DNA of 12,353 nt from NCBI GenBank assembly GCA_011064865.1, contig JAAKFX010000042.1, forward strand, positions 1 through 12,353, read 5' to 3'. The position numbers and the translations under genes are program-made. Shown piece after piece: positions 6,162-12,353 of this stretch (the stretch's first letter is position 1; each line of letters opens with the position of its first letter). The notes beneath the pieces were generated by a model that saw only the letters and a program-made list of their open reading frames with translations, did no database searches and was not told the DNA's origin. Source of the DNA: Candidatus Anoxychlamydiales bacterium. Lineage in GTDB: Bacteria; Chlamydiota; Chlamydiia; Chlamydiales; SM23-39.

Positions 6162-7902
6162 ATACTAAGCCTTTTTGTGGATCTAAATGAATAATTTCAT
6201 CTTCTAATAGAATATCGTAGGCATGTTTTGCTCTAATTACAATTGGAAGATTTAGCCTTTGAGCAGTTTGAAGGGCTAATTTTTCTGAAATCACATCAGC
6301 TGCTCTATTTTGCAGAATAACACCTTTAGCTACATTAAAAACTGGTAAATATTTTTCTGAGCATTTAGAGATAACAATTATTTTATCTTTTGCTATTTCT
6401 AAACTATCGCCATTTATAGTAATAATTTTAGCAACTCTGCCTTTTACTTTATTACCGCATCCTTTAGCTCCGCGAACTAAAACCTCTCCTACACTTTCAA
6501 TGAGCATAAGATTAGTAATTCCTCTTTTATCGAATGGAAAAGAGGATATTAAAACGACAAAATCTCCAAACGTGATGAAATCATTATCGATAGCGAAGTG
6601 GCTTAATATAGCAAAAGCTTCTCTTTCTTTTACCCATTGAGATGAAAAAATTGGAACAACTCCCCATAAAAAAGATAGTTGATTATATTTTTTTTCATTT
6701 TTAGTTAGAGCTATAATTGGGATATTGGGTCTAAGTCTTGTTAAAAGTCTTGTTGTAAAGCCTGTTCTGGTGATTGCAAAAACAGCTTTAGCATCAGCGC
6801 TATATGCTGTATTGATAGCAGCAACAGCAACTGCAGAAGAGACATCTTCAGATTTGACATGGGACTCTTTATAAAAAAAGTCTTTATAATCAAAATCTTG
6901 TTCTGATTGATAGATAATTTTTTTCATCTGCTCGACAGTTTCAATTGGATATTTTCCGGCTGCAGTCTCTGCGGAGAGCATAACGCAAGATGCACTATCG
7001 TAGATAGCATTAGCAACATCTGAAACTTCTGCTCTTGTAGGTCTTGGATTATTTATCATAGATTCTAACATTTGAGTTGCAACAACAACAGGTTTTGCAG
7101 CTTCATTACATTTTGCAATCATAGATTTTTGAAGTTTTGGAACTAAAGATAGTTCAACTTCAACACCGAGATCACCCCTAGCTACCATAATTCCATCAGC
7201 AGCATCAACAATTTCATCAAAATTATCTACACCTTCACTAGATTCTATCTTTGCGATTATAGGAATATCTTTGCTGCCATTTTTAGCTAAAATTTTTCTG
7301 ATCTCTAAAACATGATCTGCAGATCTTATAAAAGAGGCTGCGACGATATCGATATCATTTTTGCACCCAAATATCAAATCTTTGATATCTTGCTCTGTGA
7401 CAGCTGGAAGAGACAGAACAACATTTGGAATATTTACACTTTTAGAGCTTTTTAAAACTCCCATATTTTGGATCTCTATAACTAAATGATCTTTTTGTTT
7501 TTCTAAAACTTTTCCGATGATATAGCCATCATCGAAAAGTATTTTTTGAGATGGTTTTAAAGCATCTAAAACTTCAAAAGGATGAATAGGGATATCTGTA
7601 TCGTTTACTATATCTCCTTTGATAAGGTTTACTTTTTGTTTAGTCTCTAAATTCAAGATATCATTTTTTAGTTTGCCGACTCTAATCTCGGGACCTTTAG
7701 TATCGAGCATAATAGCAATTGGTTTTTTTCTCTCAGCTCTCGCTTCTTTGATATTATTTATTGTGACAATGTGTTCATCTTGAGTGCCGTGGCTAAAATT
7801 AATTCTAGCTACATTCATACCTACATCGATTAACTTTATTAGCATCTCTTTAGACTTAGTAACCGGACCTATAGTACAAATAATTTTAGTGTATATATGC
7901 AT
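6133..7902 (-). CDS. pyk: Pyruvate kinase with C-terminal PEP-utiliser-like domain
   Basis: Converts phosphoenolpyruvate and ADP to pyruvate and ATP, the last glycolytic step, in the cytosol. Core motifs are intact: KIICTIGP (6-13), MNVARINFSHG (29-39), MLDTKGPEIR (65-74), the active-site signature IPIIAKIESSEG (213-224) with Lys218, MVARGDLGVE (239-248), and ATQMLESMINNPRPTRAEVSDVANAIYD (275-302). Glu72 in GPEIR is the residue associated with K+-dependent enzymes. At 589 residues it exceeds the usual 470-485. The tail (about 476-589: RGAKGCGNKVKGRV, then LNLPIVIRAKHAYDILLEDEIIHLDPQKG) resembles the extra C-terminal domain of Bacillus-type pyruvate kinases, derived from PEP-utilising enzymes, but lacks the TSHAA-type histidine. 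As I recall, C. trachomatis Pyk has about 485 residues and so lacks this tail. ATG 7902 gives the expected short N-terminus. It is convergent with rsmE (29-nt overlap) and divergent from uvrA, the neighbour it also has in Chlamydia. Confidence 0.95.
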   Translation of the reverse strand: MHIYTKIICTIGPVTKSKEMLIKLIDVGMNVARINFSHGTQDEHIVTINNIKEARAERKKPIAIMLDTKGPEIRVGKLKNDILNLETKQKVNLIKGDIVNDTDIPIHPFEVLDALKPSQKILFDDGYIIGKVLEKQKDHLVIEIQNMGVLKSSKSVNIPNVVLSLPAVTEQDIKDLIFGCKNDIDIVAASFIRSADHVLEIRKILAKNGSKDIPIIAKIESSEGVDNFDEIVDAADGIMVARGDLGVEVELSLVPKLQKSMIAKCNEAAKPVVVATQMLESMINNPRPTRAEVSDVANAIYDSASCVMLSAETAAGKYPIETVEQMKKIIYQSEQDFDYKDFFYKESHVKSEDVSSAVAVAAINTAYSADAKAVFAITRTGFTTRLLTRLRPNIPIIALTKNEKKYNQLSFLWGVVPIFSSQWVKEREAFAILSHFAIDNDFITFGDFVVLISSFPFDKRGITNLMLIESVGEVLVRGAKGCGNKVKGRVAKIITINGDSLEIAKDKIIVISKCSEKYLPVFNVAKGVILQNRAADVISEKLALQTAQRLNLPIVIRAKHAYDILLEDEIIHLDPQKGLVFKVAEDELL

Positions 7903-7992
7903 ATTTTTTTTAATTCTTTGTTAAATCTAAAAAAGGTATACTAGTAGATTACTACTTATATTTTAACCTTAAACTTTACAATTATAGGAATT
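7903..7992. promoter_or_regulatory. Divergent pyk-uvrA control region
   Basis: These 90 nt must hold the starts of both divergent transcripts. A -10-like TATACT (7937-7942) and a TATATT (7957-7962) face uvrA, but neither has a convincing -35 at 16-18 nt. On the pyk side, TTAAAA and TAGTAT spaced 17 nt apart (minus strand, between 7938 and 7966) are possible but weak. A short inverted repeat, TAGTA-GAT-TACTA (7942-7954), and the overlapping palindrome TACTAGTA (7939-7946) lie among these boxes and could be an operator. AGGA (7986-7989) is the likely uvrA ribosome binding site, unusually close (3 nt) to the TTG start. Confidence 0.45.
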
Positions 7993-10800
7993 TTGAATAA
8001 TCGTCAAATTGTTTTAAAGAATGTAAAAGTTCATAATTTAAAAGGCATTGATCTAACTTTGAGAGCTTTTGAGCTAATAGTTTTTACTGGGGTTTCAGGC
8101 TCTGGAAAATCGTCGCTTGCTTTTGATACGATTTTCCAAGAAGGCCAAAGAAGATATATTGAAACTCTTCCGCACAGTGCGAAAAGATACATTGAAGAGA
8201 TGGCAAAACCTGATTTTGATGTTATTCAAGGACTCTCCCCTACAATTGCAATTGAGCAAAAAACTGTTCATAAAACACCTAGATCCACAGTTGGAACGAT
8301 AACAAACATCTATGATTTTTTAAGAGTTTTATATGCTAAAATAGCTATAGCGCACTGCCCTGAGAGTGGCGAGATGGTAAAACCTCAGAGCAAAGAAAAG
8401 ATTTTAAAGACGATTGAATCATACAAAGATCAAAAAATAATTATTTTGAGTCCATTTGTACAAAATAAAAAAGGCACTCTCAAAGATGAATTTTTAGATA
8501 TTCAAAAAAAGGGTTTTACAAAAGTTAGAATTGATAAAAAGATCTACGATATAGAGGAGATTGAAGCTTTAGATCCCAAAAAGGAACATACATTAGATAT
8601 TGTTGTAGATAGGCTAAAACTAACAGATGAGAATCTATCTAGATTAAAAGAATCAATATTTTTAGCGCTTGAGATATCGAGGGGCTCATTGATTATCTTA
8701 GATGCTGATAAAATGCAAGAGAAGCTATTTTCTGAGCATGCATATTCACAAAAATCGAATCTTTCATATGGAGCATTAAAAGCTCAAGATTTTTCATTTA
8801 ATCATCCAGCTGGAATGTGTCCAAAGTGTCAAGGACTAGCTAATGTGTATGAGTTTGATATTGATAAAATCATAGATCCTGATTTGAGTATATCTGAAGA
8901 TTGCTGCTTAATAGCATCGCACTATGAGACGGTAAGGTTCAAAAACATTTATGATAATTTAGCAAAGATCTATAAATTCAGCGTAAAAACACCTTGGAAA
9001 AAGTTATCTGAAAAGGCAAAACAGATCTTTTTATATGGCTCGGATCAAAAGTGGATTAAGATGAGATTTGTTCATCCGAAAAAAAAGATGAAATGGACAG
9101 ATTATGTTAGATGGAGAGGGGTTATATATGAAGCTCATCAAAAGCTAAATATTGCAGTTTCAGATGTTCACAGAAAAAGACAGCAACTACTTATGACAAA
9201 GATGATATGCCCTGATTGCAAAGGCTCTAAAATAAGGCCATATCCGTCAGCTGCGACAATAACTGGAAAAAAAATTCATGAAATAACAGCTTTGACAATT
9301 TCAGATACCTTAGATTTTTTTCAAAATCTAAATCTTACAAAACAAGAAAAAGAGATTGCAAAAGACTTAATATTAGAAATCACAAAAAAGCTAAAATTTT
9401 TAATCAACGTTGGGCTTCATTATCTTAGCTTAAGTAGAGATGCACCATCTCTCAGTGGAGGAGAGTCTCAAAGAGTTAGACTCGCGGCTCAAATAGGATC
9501 AGCACTGAGTGGCGCCACATACATTTTAGATGAGCCCTCAATTGGACTTCATCCATTTGATCACAACAAATTAATCGATACATTAATAGAGCTTAAAAAC
9601 AAAAAAAACACAGTTATTGTAGTTGAGCATGATAAAGACACAATAGAGGCTGCAGATACTATTGTAGATATTGGTCCAAAAGCTGGAAAACTTGGTGGAA
9701 AAATTATAGCTCAAGGAAAAATTGAAGATATAATAAAAGCGAAAGACTCTCTCACTGGAAAATATCTATCCTATGAAAAACAGATTCCTGAATACGTTAA
9801 AAGAGAAATTTCGAAACAAAATATTTCTCTTACAAACTGCAGACATAACAACCTAAAAAATATAAATTTAAAAATTCCTTTAAATGCATTTATTTGTATA
9901 ACTGGGGTATCGGGCTCTGGAAAATCTTCATTAATTTCAGATACTTTTTATCCAGCGCTCTCGAATAAAGTTAACAAAACGAATCTAGACGCAGGATCTT
10001 TTAAAAAAATCACAGGCTTTGAAGCTATAGAAAAGGTTATTTTTGTTGATCAAAGCCCAATTGGAAGGACTATTAGATCAAATGCTGCTACATATACAAA
10101 GCTATTTGATGATATTAGAAATTTATTTTCCCAGTTAAAACAGAGTAAAATGTTTGGATTTACTTCTTCTCATTTTTCATTTAATACGGTAGAGGGAACT
10201 TGCGCTTATTGTCGAGGACTTGGAAAAGTAAAAGTAGATATGGATTTTATGGAAGATGCATTTTCTACTTGTATAGAGTGCAAAGGAAAAAGATTTTCGG
10301 CAGATATTTTATCTATCAAATATAAAGATAAAAATATTTATGATGTGCTGCAGATGGATATCAAGCAGTCTTTTTCTTTTTTTGAAAATATTCCTCAAAT
10401 CCATAATAAGCTAAAATTTTTAAATAACGTAGGACTTGGCTATCTACCGATAGGACAGAGCGCTACAACACTATCTGGTGGAGAAGCTCAAAGAATTAAA
10501 CTTGCAAAAGAGCTAATTAAACCGAGTAGAGGAAAAACATTATATATTTTAGATGAGCCTACAACGGGACTTCATTTTTATGATATTGAAAAGCTACTCG
10601 CTATCTTACATGAACTAGTAAACCAAAATAATACTGTTATTGTAATCGAGCATAACATGGATTTTGTAAAAACAGCTGATTGGATTATTGATTTAGGCCC
10701 AAAAGGAGGAAAAGATGGTGGAAAAATTATTTTTGAAGGTCCTATTGATAAAATTGTTAAAACAAAAAATAATACTGGCGTAGCTTTAAAAAAAACTCTT
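7993..10800 (+). repeat. uvrA internal duplication, copy 1
   Basis: Codes residues 1-936, a complete UvrA unit ending TGVALKKTL, which corresponds to the usual UvrA C-terminus. It matches the second unit with an offset of 950 codons over the N-terminal ATPase motif (Walker lysines 39 and 989). At DNA level the best match I found is 8281-8316 against 11131-11166, with 30 of 36 bases identical, so the copies are diverged in protein but keep short near-identical blocks at conserved motifs. Confidence 0.88.
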
Positions 10801-12353
10801 TTAAAATCCAAATATAAATCTAAAAAAACAATAAGTGAAAAAAAATATCCTCAAAATTTAGTAATTGAAAATGCAAATGAGAACAACTTAAAAAATGTTA
10901 GCATCCAAATACCTCATGGCAAAATCACAGCATTTACAGGCCCGTCTGGTTCTGGCAAAACATCTTTAGCATTCGATACGATTTATCAAGAAGGTCAGCT
11001 TAGATATATGCAAGCTTTGGATACATTTTCAAGAACATTTTTAAAGATGGCAACTCGACCAAACGTTGAAAAAATCGAAAATATTTTCCCACCGATATCT
11101 TTAGAACAAAAAGGACATAGTTTAAATCCAAGATCTACGATTGGAACGATAACTGAGATCTATGATCATTTAAGAGTGTTATATTCACATATTGGAGTGG
11201 CATATTGTCCAAAGACAAATGAAAGATTAAAAACTATAAGCGCGGAATATGTCACTAATAAAGTTTTAACATTTACAGAAAATGAGAAAATTCAAATTTT
11301 AGCACCAATAGATCTAAAATCAAATGTTTCTTTTGAAAATTTAATTGAGAAACTATCTAAAGAGGGTTTTTTAAAAATTAGACTAAATAAAAAGTATTAC
11401 TCTTTTGATGACCAAATTCCATTTGATCCAAATTTTAAAAATGAAATTTTATTAGTGATAGATAGACTAAAAGTATCAAAAAAAATCTATTTAAGATTAT
11501 TAGAAGCAATAAACATCGCTGCAAGATATGCAGATGATAGAGTTATAATTGCAAAAGAAAAAGAGGATCTTTTTTTTAATCTAGCATTTACAGCAGAAAA
11601 AAGCGGTATTTCCTATCCTAAAATTACACCGAAGAGTTTTTCATTTAACTCTGAGAATGGCATGTGTTTAGAGTGTCAGGGACTTGGATATTTATATGGT
11701 ATGGATATTTTATCTGAAGCAAATTTTTTAAATGCTACTATTTTAGATATTGCATATATCTTTTTTGAAGATGCTGAGATTGATTTGCTTGTTGATTACT
11801 TTAACAAGTTAGATATAGATGTAGATACAAAATTAAAAGATTTATCAAAAGAAAATCTCAATACTTTTTTAAACGGTTCGAAAAAAGTTTTTAGAGAAAA
11901 AACGATCTCATATAAATGGCTAGGTTTAAATACAACTTTAGCAATTTTAGCAAAACACAGCTCAAAAAATATTAAAGAAGTTTTAGTGCCTTTAATGGAA
12001 AAAAGAAAATGTCCATCTTGCAAAGGAGCTAGATTAAATCCTCTATCTCGAAACGTAAAAATAAAAAGTACATCTATTACAGATTTTTGTTCTTATAGCA
12101 TTGAAAAAGCAAGCAACTTTATAAACTCGATTAAACTCGATAATGCTCAAAAAAATATCTTGAAAGATACTCTATCTCATATAAAACAAAATCTAGATTT
12201 TTTAATGGAGATTGGTCTTAATTATCTATCTTTAGATAGATCAGCACCAACGCTATCTGGTGGAGAGATGCAAAGAATTAGATTATCTACACAGCTCGGC
12301 TCTTATTTAACATCTTGCATATACATATTAGATGAGCCAACAATTGGACTTCA
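7993..12353 (+). CDS. uvrA: Tandem double UvrA, excinuclease ABC subunit A (3' end outside window)
   Basis: Damage-recognition ATPase of nucleotide excision repair, which loads UvrB. The frame is open for 1,453 codons and runs off the window. It contains one full UvrA followed by most of a second. Copy 1: Walker A GVSGSGKSS (33-41), signature LSGGESQR (487-494), Walker B ILDEPS (511-516), His546; then the second ATPase with Walker A GVSGSGKSS (638-646), zinc module C737-C740-C760-C763 (C-x2-C-x19-C-x2-C), LSGGEAQR (827-834), ILDEPT (852-857), His887. A Lys-rich linker (937-955) leads to copy 2: GPSGSGKTS (983-991), LSGGEMQR (1421-1428) and ILDEPTIGL, where the window ends. A fourth ATPase module should follow outside. 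The start is TTG 7993; no ATG or GTG lies between the upstream in-frame TAG (7945) and Walker A, and the first in-frame ATG falls after it. The first CxxC pair of the N-terminal zinc module is missing in both copies. Double UvrA is known from Chlamydia. Confidence 0.96.
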   Translation, partial: MNNRQIVLKNVKVHNLKGIDLTLRAFELIVFTGVSGSGKSSLAFDTIFQEGQRRYIETLPHSAKRYIEEMAKPDFDVIQGLSPTIAIEQKTVHKTPRSTVGTITNIYDFLRVLYAKIAIAHCPESGEMVKPQSKEKILKTIESYKDQKIIILSPFVQNKKGTLKDEFLDIQKKGFTKVRIDKKIYDIEEIEALDPKKEHTLDIVVDRLKLTDENLSRLKESIFLALEISRGSLIILDADKMQEKLFSEHAYSQKSNLSYGALKAQDFSFNHPAGMCPKCQGLANVYEFDIDKIIDPDLSISEDCCLIASHYETVRFKNIYDNLAKIYKFSVKTPWKKLSEKAKQIFLYGSDQKWIKMRFVHPKKKMKWTDYVRWRGVIYEAHQKLNIAVSDVHRKRQQLLMTKMICPDCKGSKIRPYPSAATITGKKIHEITALTISDTLDFFQNLNLTKQEKEIAKDLILEITKKLKFLINVGLHYLSLSRDAPSLSGGESQRVRLAAQIGSALSGATYILDEPSIGLHPFDHNKLIDTLIELKNKKNTVIVVEHDKDTIEAADTIVDIGPKAGKLGGKIIAQGKIEDIIKAKDSLTGKYLSYEKQIPEYVKREISKQNISLTNCRHNNLKNINLKIPLNAFICITGVSGSGKSSLISDTFYPALSNKVNKTNLDAGSFKKITGFEAIEKVIFVDQSPIGRTIRSNAATYTKLFDDIRNLFSQLKQSKMFGFTSSHFSFNTVEGTCAYCRGLGKVKVDMDFMEDAFSTCIECKGKRFSADILSIKYKDKNIYDVLQMDIKQSFSFFENIPQIHNKLKFLNNVGLGYLPIGQSATTLSGGEAQRIKLAKELIKPSRGKTLYILDEPTTGLHFYDIEKLLAILHELVNQNNTVIVIEHNMDFVKTADWIIDLGPKGGKDGGKIIFEGPIDKIVKTKNNTGVALKKTLLKSKYKSKKTISEKKYPQNLVIENANENNLKNVSIQIPHGKITAFTGPSGSGKTSLAFDTIYQEGQLRYMQALDTFSRTFLKMATRPNVEKIENIFPPISLEQKGHSLNPRSTIGTITEIYDHLRVLYSHIGVAYCPKTNERLKTISAEYVTNKVLTFTENEKIQILAPIDLKSNVSFENLIEKLSKEGFLKIRLNKKYYSFDDQIPFDPNFKNEILLVIDRLKVSKKIYLRLLEAINIAARYADDRVIIAKEKEDLFFNLAFTAEKSGISYPKITPKSFSFNSENGMCLECQGLGYLYGMDILSEANFLNATILDIAYIFFEDAEIDLLVDYFNKLDIDVDTKLKDLSKENLNTFLNGSKKVFREKTISYKWLGLNTTLAILAKHSSKNIKEVLVPLMEKRKCPSCKGARLNPLSRNVKIKSTSITDFCSYSIEKASNFINSIKLDNAQKNILKDTLSHIKQNLDFLMEIGLNYLSLDRSAPTLSGGEMQRIRLSTQLGSYLTSCIYILDEPTIGL
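10861..12353 (+). repeat. uvrA internal duplication, copy 2 (cut by window end)
   Basis: Codes residues 957 onward. It repeats the UvrA order of Walker A, substrate-binding insertion, CxxC pairs and LSGGE signature. Between the Walker lysine and the signature it is 16 residues shorter than copy 1. Differences at motifs (GPSGSGKTS against GVSGSGKSS; SGGEMQR against SGGESQR; DEPTIGL against DEPSIGL) show long separate evolution rather than a recent duplication. Confidence 0.88.

Noticed and set aside
8117..8302. 61-codon plus-strand open frame near the uvrA start
   Set aside because: Out of frame with uvrA over its conserved ATPase region, which clearly encodes UvrA in the other frame.
10578..12023. 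Minus-strand open frames at 10578-10811 and 11796-12023
   Set aside because: Antisense shadows of continuous uvrA coding with no family resemblance.
1..12353. Mobile elements, CRISPR arrays, tRNA or rRNA genes
   Set aside because: No transposase or integrase motifs, no spaced direct repeats and no cloverleaf-like or rRNA-like segments were seen; the only repeated structure is the uvrA internal duplication.

Overview
The window is very AT-rich (about 30% GC by eye) and looks like part of a chromosome from a member of the Chlamydiota, most likely an environmental (non-Chlamydiaceae) lineage. Three things point there. First, a uvrA reading frame encodes two UvrA proteins in tandem, a fusion I know from Chlamydia (UvrA of about 1,800 residues). 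Second, pyk sits next to that uvrA, divergent. Third, a diadenylate cyclase, YbbR-protein and htrB-type acyltransferase cluster resembles CT012-CT011-CT010 of C. trachomatis. The phylum call is inference from these memories; no search was run.

Layout: (1) 1-99 holds the possible tail of an unidentified gene and a hairpin followed by a T-run. (2) 100-4552 is a tightly packed plus-strand operon: cdaA (c-di-AMP synthase), a YbbR/CdaR-like membrane-anchored partner, a WaaG-like GT4 glycosyltransferase and an HtrB/LpxL-type lipid A acyltransferase with a C-terminal extension. Genes overlap or abut by 4 nt, 8 nt and a 1-nt gap. (3) 4613-5311 (minus) is an unrecognised protein with two closely spaced hydrophobic segments, reminiscent of chlamydial inclusion-membrane (Inc) proteins. 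(4) 5312-5444 holds two back-to-back sigma70-type promoters, one for the Inc-like gene and one for rsmE. (5) rsmE (plus) and pyk (minus) converge and overlap by 29 nt at their 3' ends. A 20-bp perfect palindrome lies inside rsmE. (6) 7903-7992 is a short divergent control region. (7) 7993 to the window end is the double uvrA, starting at TTG, with three of its four ABC ATPase signatures visible before the sequence is cut.

Together the genes cover second-messenger synthesis with its regulator, lipopolysaccharide core and lipid A assembly, a possible host-interface protein, rRNA modification, the last step of glycolysis and nucleotide excision repair. Apart from the unidentified fragment at the left edge and the Inc-like gene, this is mostly housekeeping DNA with unusual architectures. 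I saw no mobile element, tRNA, rRNA or CRISPR array. The points most worth a second look are the double UvrA with a lost zinc-ligand pair in both copies, the acyltransferase extension, the pyruvate kinase with a PEP-utiliser-like tail, the Inc-like protein and the coding-region palindrome that could end transcription on either strand.
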